From NCBI GenBank assembly GCA_044228795.1, contig JBGAUE010000018.1:5128-69127 (forward strand): DNA of 64,000 nucleotides. Reading direction: 5' to 3'. A program made the translations under genes and the position numbers. This DNA is from M0108 sp044228795 (GTDB lineage Bacteria; Pseudomonadota; Gammaproteobacteria; Chromatiales; Chromatiaceae). Below the pieces are notes generated by a model that was not told the origin of the DNA, did no database searches, and was given only the letters and a program-made list of their open reading frames with translations. Below are positions 8,456-18,201 of the stretch, in pieces. Position 1 is the first letter of the stretch, and the number at the start of each line of letters is the position of its first letter.

Positions 8456-8555
8456 GGGGATCTCCGGAATTGCCTTGAATTGATGGCCAGGGTTGTAAGG
8501 ATCAGGATCAGAGCCGGTTCATTACTTTCGTCACATTAGATCGCTCGGTGCGGCT

Positions 8556-9257
8556 TCATAACTGTCCGCCTTGGGCGAGAATAATCTCACGCACCGCCGA
8601 TTCCACCACCCTCATGTCCGTCAATGGGTAGGGTGGAATAGCAAGTTGGCGCAGGCGCTCCTGATAATTGACACAATAATCGAAGTGGAAGCCGAGGAAA
8701 CCTGCCTCTCCCTTGACACCTTGGATGTCCTTGACATAAGCGGCATAGTTGCTGGTCTGGGCCATGTGATAGGGGGTCGGCGTCAGACCCAGACGAAAGC
8801 CCTCGACATGGGAGTCCCAGGTTGGGTAAAGGGTAGGGTTGGCGAAATGCAGGACCCTGGAGGCGGCGACCAGGGACTGCAGGCAGGTAGCGACGGCCAT
8901 GACATCCTGTTCGGAAAAAACCCCCTGTTCGCTGCGCGACTGGCCGAAGGCCTGCACGGCGGCGGTCAACCAGCGCTGCTCAATGCGTAGACTGCTGGGC
9001 AGCGACCCGTGGGCAAAGGTTGCGGCCAGCAGAAAGGCGTCGGCGACGCGATCGGTCGTCTGGATCGCGGCCAGCAAGGCCGGATAGGCACGCAAAAAGG
9101 CGGCCTCCCGGGACCCATCGGCGAGTTTGTTGACGCGCACCAGGTCCACCGCCTGGTCCAAGGTGGCGAGGTTGATATGGGTGTAATTCGGAATCCGCAG
9201 ACCTGAATCCGGTGTCGCCGAGCCGCCTGGGGCGCGAAATGGGTGCCTTGCATTCAT
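8556..9257 (-). CDS. Uncharacterised protein with a WDS motif reminiscent of HhH-GPD-like proteins
   Basis: 234-residue soluble, mostly helical protein. The stretch RVLHFANPTLYPTWDSHV near residues 140-157 resembles a motif in a loose group of uncharacterised proteins distantly linked to helix-hairpin-helix DNA glycosylases (x-F-x-N-P-x-x-x-P-x-W-D-S). That link is from memory and weak. The open frame extends upstream to 9461, but the added part is low-complexity and unlike the rest, so the ATG at 9257 is taken as the likely start; it has no strong ribosome site. It is divergent from the large secreted protein gene at 9485. Confidence 0.6.
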   Translation of the reverse strand: MNARHPFRAPGGSATPDSGLRIPNYTHINLATLDQAVDLVRVNKLADGSREAAFLRAYPALLAAIQTTDRVADAFLLAATFAHGSLPSSLRIEQRWLTAAVQAFGQSRSEQGVFSEQDVMAVATCLQSLVAASRVLHFANPTLYPTWDSHVEGFRLGLTPTPYHMAQTSNYAAYVKDIQGVKGEAGFLGFHFDYCVNYQERLRQLAIPPYPLTDMRVVESAVREIILAQGGQL

Positions 9258-9484
9258 AAGGGTTAGGTTGACAGATCGGCGCTGCGAGGTCGAGAGGAAA
9301 AGGCTGGAAAAGGCCTGGCCGTTGGTGCCGGCGTGGCTATGGATAGGTATTCCAGGCCTTGAGGTCGTTGCCCAGGGTTCGGCGTTGGGCCAGGTGGCCA
9401 AATAATAGCCCCGGACGGATGAAAATGCCTGGCCCTTGGGGCAATATGGCCACGTATCCATTTCTACCCCTATCAGGAGGCACC

Positions 9485-12400
9485 ATGAACCGCATCCCCG
9501 CCGTTTTCGGAGGCTGGTTGATGGGCCTCGTCCTCATGGTACTTGCCCCAGTCGCCGCTGGGTTGCAGGGGGGGGCGGGGGCCGGACAGGTCGCTGAGGT
9601 CACCCCATATCCCAGGTCCTGGTCAGGCCCTCCTGGCATGAAGTTTTTTGGACGGGGCTTGCGGGATGCCACTGCGCAAACTGGGGCGTGGCAACCGCGT
9701 CTGACCGCTATGGCCGATGGCGGCTTTGTTCTGGCGGGTACCGTGCGCGGATCTGGGGGCCGCGAGGCCTGGATCGCCCGCTATAACCCGCTGGGGTTGT
9801 CGGTCTGGACGCAAGTCCTGGCCGGGCCCTTCGATCTCCAGGTTCAGGCGTTGGGGTCCCTGCCGAATGGCGGCATCTTGCTGGCAGGCGATTTAGGCCC
9901 GGCCCGGCCGGGTTTCCTGATTGCCTTGGACGCCGGGGGCGAAATCCTGTGGTCGCGGACCACCTCTGCGCCTGAGACCAGCGGGGTCTCCGATCGTGTA
10001 CTGGGGCTGGAGGTCGACGTTACGGGCATGGGACTCGCCGTGGGGCAGTTCGTCCGTGCGGATGGGACCGAGGTTGGCCTCCTCGCCTCGGTCCCGGCGG
10101 ATGGCTCCCCGGGATGGCGGCTGGAGGCTACCGAAGCCAGGTCCGCGTTAACTGCGATCTCAGATGGCGAGGGCTGGCTGGTGGCTGGCGCCAGTGGAGA
10201 GCCGGCCCAGTCCGCCTGGCTGGCCCATGTCAATGCGACGGGCCGGATTGACTGGCAACGGACTTATGGCCTGGCGGGCAGTGGGGCGGTCATGGTTATG
10301 GACCGTCTGGCGAATGGGGCCATTCTCCTCGCGGGCTACCCGGACGCGGGTGGCGAGGTCTGGGTGCGTCAGGTCGATGGTCGGGGCGAAATCCTTTCTG
10401 AAGGGCTTCTCAAGCCTGGCAGCGATGGTCTGCCCTGGGTGCGCTCCCTACTTGGCTTAGCCCTGACCGATGATGGCGGCTATTGGCTCGGGGGTGAGAC
10501 CCTGGGCAACGACGCCTGGCTGGCGCGCCTGAGCCCCGCGGGCGAGCCCCTCTGGGTACGGACCTATGGTAGCGAGGGCGCTGACCTGTTTAGCGCCCTC
10601 TTGCCCCACCAGGGCGGGGTGCTGGCGGCGGGCCTGAGTGTCCCTGGCCAGGTGCCAGGCGCCCAAAGTCTTTGGCTTGCTACCCTGGATGCCCGGGGCG
10701 AGCCCCTGGTCGCACCGACCTTTTCCGACCGGGCGGCCAAGATCCTGGCCCTTATCCAGGCGGGTCTGGGCCCTCAGTCTGGTCTCGCCGCCGGAGGCGA
10801 CCTTGAGGTCCGGGAGGGGACCGACGGCACCCTGTCGCTTCGGCTACCCTTTGCCCGACTGAAGGGTCCGTCAGCCGATGCCGAGGGGCAGGCGCTTGAT
10901 CTTGGCACCCTCGCCCTGCTGGCTCGTCCTCCGGAGACCGGGGCTGGCCCCTGGCGCTTCAGTCTCGATGGCCCCGCCACCCTCTGGTTGCCCGGGAGGG
11001 CTGCAGGGCAATCGGCCCGACTGAGTATGGCACGGCGCCACTTTTTACTGGAGTTGGACCCTAACTCCGGCTTGACGACGGCGCTTGACTTCCAATTGGA
11101 AGGAGTCGATTTGCGCCTGGACCTGCCAAACCCCCTGGCGGGCATTGAGAAGGCCTTGGGGATCGGTGACGAGAAGCTCCCCAGCGGCGTAGAGGCCACC
11201 GCCCTGGCCAGCCTGGGTCTTGGCAAATTCAACCTGACTGTCCAACTGACACCCGATGCCGCGGGCCGCTGGGGGGGGAGTTTGCGCCTGAAGCTCAGTG
11301 ACTTGGCGGTGCGCGATGGCCAAGGCCAGGAACTGGGCCATCTGGGCGGTTGGCGGCTGGATGCTGACTATGCCGATATGGATCTCGATGCCCTGGAGGC
11401 CCTGTCGGGGCAGATGGAAGGGCTGAACCCTGAGGAACCCGCTGCCATGCTGGCGGAAATTGCCACCCTGGTTGAGGGCTATCTGCGGGCCAGTGGTCAG
11501 GCTAAGGGCGAATGGCTCTTGACCGACCTGGCCATGCCCCTGGATGGTGGGGGAGAGTCCCTGCATCTGGGCGAGTTAGGCCTGGCGGGATCCGTAACGC
11601 CGCCCTTGGACCGGCCACTCGCAAGGGATTTGCGGTTGCAATACCACCTCAAGGGGCTGGACATGGTAGCGGAGGCTAGCCATGTCGCACTGGGAGAGGC
11701 GCGTTTCGAGATCGCTGCCGAGCGGTTGGCCCTCGCCAACCTGGTCGAGGCGGTTCTGTTCGCGCTCCAGAATCCGGCTACAGGCCCCGCGGCCCTGCCG
11801 GATTGGCTACCCCGCATCCTGGGTAGCCTTGAGATCACCCTCGCGTCCAACGGCTTTCGGGCCACCTTGCCCGAAGAGCCCCCTCTGGCTATCGAGGATA
11901 TCAAGCTCCATCTGGCGTTAAGCGGTCTGGACTCCCAGGTGCCCGTCTTGGCCATGGCCTATTTCCAGGATGGTGTTTCGGGTTTGGACCCGGTGCTACC
12001 CCCATGGGCGCCCCGGACGGTCAAGTTTGATCTGGCCTTGAGCGGCCTGCCCCTGGCTGAGTTGTTGGCTCTCTCCCTGCAGGGGGAGCCCGATCCCCTG
12101 GCGGCCCTCAACCTCTTGGGCGCCCAGCCGGTCCAACTGGACATCAAGGACATCCAGGTCGTTCTGCCCGCCGGCGGCCTGCGAGTGCGAGGCCAGGCCC
12201 AGGCCCAAGTCCCGGCCAGGCCGAACGCTTTGCCCGAAGGGAGCCTGACCGCGAACATCGAACTGCGCAATCTCGATGCCCTGGCCAGACTTTTGGACGA
12301 GACGGCTGACCCCACGGACCGCAAGAACCTGGCCACCCTGGTAGCCTTCCTGCGGCTGGTTGGGATCGAGCGCCCGGGTGCGGAAGGGACCCAGGTACTC

Positions 12401-12508
12401 AGCTTCGCCCTAGAAGCCAACAGCCGGGGGGAAGTTGTCGTCAACGGCAAGGATCTGACTCCCCTGTTGAAAAACTCGGCCAGTCCCATTAGCGACCTGC
12501 ATCGCTAG
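9485..12508 (+). CDS. Large secreted protein: beta-repeat N-terminal half plus long beta-rich C-terminal half
   Basis: Unrecognised 1007-residue exported protein. The start is firm: AGGAGG lies 5 bases before the ATG, and a signal peptide follows. After it come at least five degenerate units of about 45-50 residues with the pattern W(I/L)A-x-(L/Y)-(D/N)-x-x-G-x-x-x-W-x-x-x-(Y/L)G, for example WLARLSPAGEPLWVRTYG near residue 347, which suggests a beta-propeller. From about residue 480 the chain alternates Leu-rich amphipathic strands (LEGVDLRLDLPNPLAG, LRLKLSDLAVRDG) like lipid-binding or DUF945-type periplasmic proteins. The first gene of the polysaccharide run starts only 27 bases downstream, so a role at the cell surface is likely but unproven. 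Confidence 0.7.
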   Translation: MNRIPAVFGGWLMGLVLMVLAPVAAGLQGGAGAGQVAEVTPYPRSWSGPPGMKFFGRGLRDATAQTGAWQPRLTAMADGGFVLAGTVRGSGGREAWIARYNPLGLSVWTQVLAGPFDLQVQALGSLPNGGILLAGDLGPARPGFLIALDAGGEILWSRTTSAPETSGVSDRVLGLEVDVTGMGLAVGQFVRADGTEVGLLASVPADGSPGWRLEATEARSALTAISDGEGWLVAGASGEPAQSAWLAHVNATGRIDWQRTYGLAGSGAVMVMDRLANGAILLAGYPDAGGEVWVRQVDGRGEILSEGLLKPGSDGLPWVRSLLGLALTDDGGYWLGGETLGNDAWLARLSPAGEPLWVRTYGSEGADLFSALLPHQGGVLAAGLSVPGQVPGAQSLWLATLDARGEPLVAPTFSDRAAKILALIQAGLGPQSGLAAGGDLEVREGTDGTLSLRLPFARLKGPSADAEGQALDLGTLALLARPPETGAGPWRFSLDGPATLWLPGRAAGQSARLSMARRHFLLELDPNSGLTTALDFQLEGVDLRLDLPNPLAGIEKALGIGDEKLPSGVEATALASLGLGKFNLTVQLTPDAAGRWGGSLRLKLSDLAVRDGQGQELGHLGGWRLDADYADMDLDALEALSGQMEGLNPEEPAAMLAEIATLVEGYLRASGQAKGEWLLTDLAMPLDGGGESLHLGELGLAGSVTPPLDRPLARDLRLQYHLKGLDMVAEASHVALGEARFEIAAERLALANLVEAVLFALQNPATGPAALPDWLPRILGSLEITLASNGFRATLPEEPPLAIEDIKLHLALSGLDSQVPVLAMAYFQDGVSGLDPVLPPWAPRTVKFDLALSGLPLAELLALSLQGEPDPLAALNLLGAQPVQLDIKDIQVVLPAGGLRVRGQAQAQVPARPNALPEGSLTANIELRNLDALARLLDETADPTDRKNLATLVAFLRLVGIERPGAEGTQVLSFALEANSRGEVVVNGKDLTPLLKNSASPISDLHR

Positions 12509-12535
12509 CGCCTCATCCGGACAGCGGAGTCGCCC

Positions 12536-13606
12536 ATGATCGAGATCAGACCCGGGACAGAAGCGGATCGGCCCCAGATTGTTGCCCGCATGGCGGAGGT
12601 CTTTGGTGACGAGCCCGCGGCACGGGCGGAACGCCTCTGGGACTGGCAGTGGCACCGGGACCCACGACTGCCAACCCCCGGCTATCGGGGGATCGTGGCT
12701 GAATGGCGTGGCCAGATTATTGGCAATCTGGCTACCATTCCCGCTGGGCTGCATATGGGCGGAGTGCCGGTGACGGCCTACTGGTGCGTGGATGTGCTCA
12801 TGCACTGGGGCCTGATGCGTCAGGCCCTTCGAGATCACAGGCGCCAGATGGGTGTGGGACCCGACTTCACTCATGGCATCGCCGCCGCCCTTCTGGACCA
12901 CCCCTCCGCGGGCCCCATCCAGCTTTCCAAACACATCGCTGATCCTATGATGGCCATTATTGGGCGCATCGGTTTCAAGGCCATGCCAGGCACCTGTTCC
13001 CTACAGCGCCGGATCTCCCTGCGCCATACCCTGGCGCGCGGTCTGGGCCGGCCTCTGGGGGGGATGCTGGGTGCGGTAGTGGATCTGGGCCTGCCCATCG
13101 GTCCTAGACCCGGGCTACCGGTCGAGGTCTTGGCAGGCGGGTTCGATGGGCGCTTTGATCGCCTATGGGAAGAGGTTCGGAGTAGATACTCCGCCCTATG
13201 CCAGCGTGATGCCCGGACGTTGGACTGGCGGTATCGACAACAACCTGAGGGGGACTATCGGGTGCTCACGACCGGGGTTGGGGAGCGGCTGCGTGGCTAC
13301 CTGGTACTGCTCACCTATAAACACCGGAGTCGGCGCCGGGCCAAGCTCGTGGACTTGCTGACCGCGCCCGATGATACCGAGGCAATCCGCGCTCTCTTAT
13401 GTGGGGGGCTGCACTGGCTGCGGGACTGGCGGGCGGAAAAGGTCGAGGCCTTCGCCTGTGGGAATGGCATTGGTACCATCCTTGGCTCCATGGGTTTTGC
13501 CCCGCCCCTGAACAAGTTCGGTCAACCCCACCCCCTGATGGCCCGCGGTCTCCCGGCGGCCGCCGAGGGGATCTACGTTACCCAGGGCGATGGGGACGGT
13601 GGTTGA
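12536..13606 (+). CDS. GNAT-family N-acetyltransferase
   Basis: 356-residue protein whose N-terminus (IEIRPGTEADRPQIVARMAEVF) is a GNAT opening strand and helix, followed by the central strands GYRGIVAEWRGQIIGNLATI and AYWCVDVLMHWGLMRQ. Proteins of this size in polysaccharide clusters often contain two GNAT-like halves and acylate sugars or amino groups; the substrate here is unknown. Start: ATG with GCGGAG 6-11 bases upstream. It lies 27 bases after the large secreted protein and 6 bases before the propeller protein, so all three are probably one transcript. Confidence 0.75.
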   Translation: MIEIRPGTEADRPQIVARMAEVFGDEPAARAERLWDWQWHRDPRLPTPGYRGIVAEWRGQIIGNLATIPAGLHMGGVPVTAYWCVDVLMHWGLMRQALRDHRRQMGVGPDFTHGIAAALLDHPSAGPIQLSKHIADPMMAIIGRIGFKAMPGTCSLQRRISLRHTLARGLGRPLGGMLGAVVDLGLPIGPRPGLPVEVLAGGFDGRFDRLWEEVRSRYSALCQRDARTLDWRYRQQPEGDYRVLTTGVGERLRGYLVLLTYKHRSRRRAKLVDLLTAPDDTEAIRALLCGGLHWLRDWRAEKVEAFACGNGIGTILGSMGFAPPLNKFGQPHPLMARGLPAAAEGIYVTQGDGDGG

Positions 13607-13612
13607 GGTCGG

Positions 13613-14548
13613 ATGGAGCATAAGCCCATGCAGCCCCTGCTAGGTATTCATCAACGTCTGGCCCGGGCCCGTCAGAAACGCCGTGATGCCAAGGACGAGC
13701 GTACCCAGTGGCTCCAATGGTTTCTGCTCGTGGGTTTGCGGGCCCGGGAGGCCTGGAGTCATCCGGACCCAGCGGGTCTGATCCCTCTTTGGCCCCCGGC
13801 GGATACCTTCTGGGCGGACCCCTTCGCCTGGTCGATGGAGGGGCGGCGCTTCATCTTTATGGAGGAATATCCTTTCCACACCCAGCGCGGACGGATCAGT
13901 GTTCTGGAACTGGGCGCGGACCTGACGCCCCTGGGGCCGGCCCTGCCCGTCCTGGACGAGGACCGGCATCTGTCCTATCCCTTTTTATTCGTGTTTGAAG
14001 ATGAACTTTACATGGTCCCCGAGGCGGCGGCCTCCCGCCGGGTAGATCTCTATCGCTGCGAGTCCTTTCCCGACCATTGGTCCCGCGTCGGGACCCTGAT
14101 CGAGGGGCTCCAGGTGGCGGATGCGACCCTCTTTGAGCATGAGGGCCGCTGGTGGCTCTTCTGTAGTGTGCGGCAGGGCAGGGCTCGACTCAATAACTCA
14201 CTCATAGCTTTCCACGCGGACTCACCCCTGAGCCATCGCTGGATCCCCCACGCCCGCAACCCCCTGGTGCGGGATTATGGGGGGGGGCGGCCTGGCGGTC
14301 GGGTCTTTGTCGATGAGGGGGGCCGCCTCTTGCGCCCGGCCCAGAACTCGGTGCCAAGCTACGGTCATGGTTTGGTCCTGAATCAGGTGGAGGCACTCAC
14401 TCCGGAGCATTATCGCGAACGGCGGGTCTGGCAGGCGACCGGCGCGGCGACTGGTGGCTGGCGCGCCCTGCACCATCTGGATTGGCATCAGGGTCTGCTC
14501 GTCATGGACGCCCAGCACCTGATTCCCAGACCCACTCGCGAGTTATGA
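13613..14548 (+). CDS. Five-bladed beta-propeller protein (GH43-like / GINT1 N-domain-like), glycan cluster
   Basis: 311-residue protein with repeated short Trp/Tyr/Phe-rich blades: PADTFWADPFAW, YPFLFVFEDELYMVPE, ADATLFEHEGRWWLFCSV, LLRPAQNSVPSYGHG. The order W-A-D-P-F, then E-x-x-x-x-x-P-E, then D-A-T-L-F-E-H, then R-P-A-Q matches the family found N-terminal to plant GINT1 glycosyltransferases and next to formyltransferase-like proteins in bacterial polysaccharide loci. It has a glycosidase-like fold, and its exact activity is not established. There is no signal peptide. The ATG at 13613 is favoured; ATG 13628 is an alternative. Confidence 0.7.
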   Translation: MEHKPMQPLLGIHQRLARARQKRRDAKDERTQWLQWFLLVGLRAREAWSHPDPAGLIPLWPPADTFWADPFAWSMEGRRFIFMEEYPFHTQRGRISVLELGADLTPLGPALPVLDEDRHLSYPFLFVFEDELYMVPEAAASRRVDLYRCESFPDHWSRVGTLIEGLQVADATLFEHEGRWWLFCSVRQGRARLNNSLIAFHADSPLSHRWIPHARNPLVRDYGGGRPGGRVFVDEGGRLLRPAQNSVPSYGHGLVLNQVEALTPEHYRERRVWQATGAATGGWRALHHLDWHQGLLVMDAQHLIPRPTREL

Positions 14549-14570
14549 CCTCGAGAATTCACTAAATTCA

Positions 14571-15923
14571 ATGAAACCATTGTCTCCAGGGCCAAGCATT
14601 CGCGAACGCTCGGTCATCTTTCTGCTGGTTCTCTTTGCCTTCTCGGCCTGGAGTATGACGGGTATCGCCAATGTGACCCTGGCCCTGCTTAGCCTGCTGT
14701 TTCTGCTCGATGGCAGCAACTCCTGGGTACGCTGGCGGTGGGATCCTGGCTTGTGGCTATTGTTGGGCGGGGTGGTACTGACGACCCTCCTGGCCTGGCG
14801 GGCGGCGCTGCTTTTTCCCGAATTTTCCCACCAGCAGTGGTCCGCCATCCCGGGCTGGATCCGCCCCCTCCTGTTCCTCGTCCTGGCCTGGTGGCTCCGT
14901 GGTGACCCCATCCGGATACGCTGGGTGCTAGTAGCGGCCCTCTTGGGGTTGCTAACCGGGGTGCTGCTGCGATCGGACGGGGACGATGTGGCGGCAGTAA
15001 TCGCCTTACTGCATGGGCATGTCGGTTTCGACGCCCGTGGCGATTTCGGTTTTACTGCCCTTGGACTCGGCTTTCTCGTTTCCATCGCGCTGCTGGGTTT
15101 CTTCAGCTTTCGGCACGAGATCACGGGCATTAGCCTCCGGGGCCGGCCCCGGCCGCTGTTGGGCTGGGTCCTTTGGACCACGGGCGTGGCTCTTCTCCTC
15201 GTCATCCTGCTGGTTCTGCAGACGCGGGGTGCGGTGCTGACGCTGGCTCTCGTTATTCTGGGCTCTCTGCTGTTTGGTGCCAGCCTGGATGAGGCCCAGC
15301 AGGGCTGGACCTGGCGCCGACTAAGCCTGTCCCTGCTCGGCGCCTTGCTGACTTTGATCCTTGCGGTTACCGTCCTCTGGACCAGTAACGACCGGATTAC
15401 GGGTGATGTCGCTGCCTTGACTCAGCCCGACGCCTGGGGTCATTTCGACTATGGCTCATCCTCCGGAACCCGGCTCAATCTCTACCGGATTGGCATCACC
15501 CTGATCCGGGAGCGCCCCCTGCTGGGCTGGGGGCCGGGCACCCGGGGTCCCCTGGATCTGGTCCCCGCCGGGGTGCTGGACTGGCCCGACTATGATCGCG
15601 CCCATGCCCCTGAGTGGGTCCATCTGCACAGCGTTCCCATTGAGATCTGGGTGCGATTCGGGGTGCTCGGCCTGGTCTTCGGTGGCCTGTTCATCGCCCT
15701 CATGGCTCACAGTTATGGGGTGATGCGGCGCGGCGTCCCGGATCCACCGCTGTTCCGGTTTCTGCTCCTCGGCGGCATCATGACCCTGCTCTTTTGCCTG
15801 TATGACTTTCGCCTGATCCACCTGGACTTCGGCTTTTTCATGGTCCTATTCTTCGGCATCCTCTACAGCTTTCGGTTTGCGCTTCCCGCCAAATCGGGGA
15901 ACCCGAAAGGTGCAGGCCCATGA
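14571..15923 (+). CDS. O-antigen ligase / polymerase-like membrane protein (Wzy_C family)
   Basis: 450-residue inner-membrane protein with about 10-12 hydrophobic helices and one large periplasmic loop after residue 270. In the loop the stretch RPLLGWGPGTRG followed by EWVHLHSVPIEIWVRFGVLG is the Wzy_C signature shared by O-antigen ligases (WaaL) and exopolysaccharide polymerases. The family transfers or polymerises undecaprenyl-linked glycan on the periplasmic side. Ligase and polymerase cannot be told apart from sequence alone. Its TGA overlaps the ATG of the next glycosyltransferase (ATGA). Confidence 0.85.
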   Translation: MKPLSPGPSIRERSVIFLLVLFAFSAWSMTGIANVTLALLSLLFLLDGSNSWVRWRWDPGLWLLLGGVVLTTLLAWRAALLFPEFSHQQWSAIPGWIRPLLFLVLAWWLRGDPIRIRWVLVAALLGLLTGVLLRSDGDDVAAVIALLHGHVGFDARGDFGFTALGLGFLVSIALLGFFSFRHEITGISLRGRPRPLLGWVLWTTGVALLLVILLVLQTRGAVLTLALVILGSLLFGASLDEAQQGWTWRRLSLSLLGALLTLILAVTVLWTSNDRITGDVAALTQPDAWGHFDYGSSSGTRLNLYRIGITLIRERPLLGWGPGTRGPLDLVPAGVLDWPDYDRAHAPEWVHLHSVPIEIWVRFGVLGLVFGGLFIALMAHSYGVMRRGVPDPPLFRFLLLGGIMTLLFCLYDFRLIHLDFGFFMVLFFGILYSFRFALPAKSGNPKGAGP

Positions 15924-17023
15924 GGATCGCCAAAATTGCCCTGCTGGTGAGCGACTTCGAGGACGGGGGGGTCGAGCGCAATTTCACCAGCCTGGCTGCG
16001 GGACTGGCCGCCCTGGGTATCGAGGTCCATTTTATGGTCGGCAATCCGGGTCATCCCTACCTCAAGGAGTTGACCCAGGACGTACGCATCATCCCGGTGG
16101 TGGGCGATCCCACCCATCTGCTGCGGATCTATCTGCCCCAGCAGCAACCCGCTATCCTCCTGACCGGAAAACTCTCCGACGATTTCGCGGGTCTGGCGGT
16201 CAAACACCTATTGGGGCTGGATATCCGCATTGTCGCCGCCGTGGGCACCCTTCTGTCCGGACGGTTCGCCGCCCATCGCTGGAATTTCATTAAGACCCTG
16301 CGGGAGACGCGGCAAATCCGTCTAGCCTACGGGCAACTCGACGGCATCACTGCCCTGACGGAACATGTGGCCCGGGATCTCCGTGACTATTTCCGCATTC
16401 GCGGCGTGCCGATCGGTGTCCTGAACAACCCCATCATTCCCCCGAACATTGCCACGCTGGCGGCGGCACCTTGCGATCATCCCTGGATGGCCTCGGGCCA
16501 GCCACCTGTGGTGATCGCGGTGGGGGGGTTACGCAAGGTCAAGGACTTCCCGACCCTGCTGCGCGCCTTCGCCAGACTTCGTGAAGTGCGGGAAGTCCGG
16601 CTGCTGATCCTTGGCGAGGGCAAGGAACGCCGGAGCCTGGAGCACTTGGCAGCGCGACTGGGAATTGCGGATCAGGTTGATCTCCCCGGTTTCGTCGCGA
16701 ATCCCTTCCCCTTCATGGCCCGCTGCCGGGTGCTCGCCCTCTCCTCGGTGCGGGAGGGGCTGGGCAATGTTCTGGTGGAGGCGATGGCCTTGGGGACGCC
16801 GGTGGTCGCGACGGAATGCACCGAAGGGATTCGCGTCCTGCTCCGAAATGGCGAAATTGGCGGATTGGTGCCGGTAGGCGATGATCAAGCCCTTGCCAGA
16901 GCACTCCAGGTGACACTGGACGGCCGACCCAACCCCGAGATACTGAGCCAGGTTACCCAGCCCTTTGGCCGCGAAGTCGCCTCGCGAGCTTATCTCGACT
17001 TCTTCGCGGGGCTTGTCAAGTAG
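15920..17023 (+). CDS. GT4-family glycosyltransferase (first of two)
   Basis: 367-residue GT-B fold glycosyltransferase. The N-terminal Rossmann half opens with KIALLVSDFEDGGVERNFTSL. The C-terminal half carries GGLRKVKDFPTLLRAFARL, LLILGEGKERRSLEHLA, and the nucleotide-sugar E-x7-E motif in SSVREGLGNVLVEAMA (around residue 277). It adds a sugar from a nucleotide donor to a lipid-linked or growing glycan in the cytoplasm; donor and acceptor are not predictable. Translationally coupled to the upstream ligase gene. Confidence 0.88.
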   Translation: MRIAKIALLVSDFEDGGVERNFTSLAAGLAALGIEVHFMVGNPGHPYLKELTQDVRIIPVVGDPTHLLRIYLPQQQPAILLTGKLSDDFAGLAVKHLLGLDIRIVAAVGTLLSGRFAAHRWNFIKTLRETRQIRLAYGQLDGITALTEHVARDLRDYFRIRGVPIGVLNNPIIPPNIATLAAAPCDHPWMASGQPPVVIAVGGLRKVKDFPTLLRAFARLREVREVRLLILGEGKERRSLEHLAARLGIADQVDLPGFVANPFPFMARCRVLALSSVREGLGNVLVEAMALGTPVVATECTEGIRVLLRNGEIGGLVPVGDDQALARALQVTLDGRPNPEILSQVTQPFGREVASRAYLDFFAGLVK

Positions 17024-17069
17024 ATGCCGATTCTCATCATCCATCCAACGCTTTAACCGGAGCCCATTC

Positions 17070-18188
17070 ATGGGCATTGATCTCGCAATATTTTTCGCTA
17101 CCTCTGGCCACAGTGGTGTGGACCGACTCGCCCGTAATCTCGTCCCCGCCCTGGCCCGCCGTGGCTATCGGGTGGACGTGCTCAAGGTGTATGGGCATGG
17201 GCCTGCCTTTCCGGAGGTTCCTGAGGGTGTGCGCATCATTGAGTTGGGGACTGCCCACGCCTATTCCAGTTTGCCCGCGGTGGCCCGCTATCTGCGCCAC
17301 GAGCGGCCCGCGAGCCTCTATTGCGACAAGGACCGCATCAATCATACGGCCATCCTGGCCCGGGCCCTGGCCCAGGGTCTGGCGCGCCCCAGCACCTTTC
17401 TCGCGGTCGGGACGGGCACGACCCTGTCTATTGATTGCGCCCGGCGCGGCTGGTTCCATGGGGTTAAGACACGCTTTTCGACGGGGAAGCTCTATCCCTA
17501 TGCCGATACGGTCATCGTGACCTCCCGGGGCGTGGCGGAAGATATGGCCTCTTTCACCGGTCTCGCCCGCGACCGGATCGAGGTAGTGCCTTGCCCCGTG
17601 GTGCCCGCCTCGGTGTTCGTGGACCGGTTTAGCCCGCCCCAGCACCCTTGGTTCGGCGATGGCGGCCCGCCCATCATTATGGGGCTCGGCGAATTGTGCG
17701 AGCGGAAGGATTTCCCCACACTACTTCGTGCCTTCGCCCTGATTCAGCCCCAATACCCCTCGCGCCTCATGATCCTGGGGCGCGGCAAGGATCGTGACAA
17801 ACTTCTGGCCTTGGCGGGGGACTTGGGCATCGCCGCGGCTGTGGATCTGCCGGGATTCGTGGAGGCCCCCCTGGCTTATCTGTCCCAGGCCAGCCTCTTC
17901 GCCTTTACCTCCACCCTGGAAGGGCTCGGGTTTGCCTTGATCGAGGCCCTGGCCGTAGGGGTCCCCGCTGTAGCGACGGATTGTCCCAGCGGTCCCCGGG
18001 AGATTCTACATGAGGGACAGTATGGCCCCCTGGTAGCTGTGGGCGATCATCAGGCCTTGGCGGCCGCCATGCTGGCGACCCTGCGTGACCCGCCGGCCCG
18101 GGATTTCCTGCAGCAGGCCGCCAGGCCCTATGAAATCGAAAATGCCACTAGCGCCTACGCCCGGGCGCTCAACCTTCGAACCCTATAA
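17070..18188 (+). CDS. GT4-family glycosyltransferase (second of two)
   Basis: 372-residue GT-B enzyme, similar in layout to the previous gene and probably an old duplicate. It has GLGELCERKDFPTLLRAFAL, LMILGRGKDRDKLLALA and the E-x7-E motif in STLEGLGFALIEALAVG. The frame is open further upstream to 16965, but that part overlaps the previous gene. The ATG at 17070 has CCGGAG 8 bases upstream and yields the expected N-terminus (MGIDLAIFFATSGHSGVDR). asnB starts 13 bases after its stop. Confidence 0.88.
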   Translation: MGIDLAIFFATSGHSGVDRLARNLVPALARRGYRVDVLKVYGHGPAFPEVPEGVRIIELGTAHAYSSLPAVARYLRHERPASLYCDKDRINHTAILARALAQGLARPSTFLAVGTGTTLSIDCARRGWFHGVKTRFSTGKLYPYADTVIVTSRGVAEDMASFTGLARDRIEVVPCPVVPASVFVDRFSPPQHPWFGDGGPPIIMGLGELCERKDFPTLLRAFALIQPQYPSRLMILGRGKDRDKLLALAGDLGIAAAVDLPGFVEAPLAYLSQASLFAFTSTLEGLGFALIEALAVGVPAVATDCPSGPREILHEGQYGPLVAVGDHQALAAAMLATLRDPPARDFLQQAARPYEIENATSAYARALNLRTL

Positions 18189-18201
18189 GTGGATTTACCT
18201 C

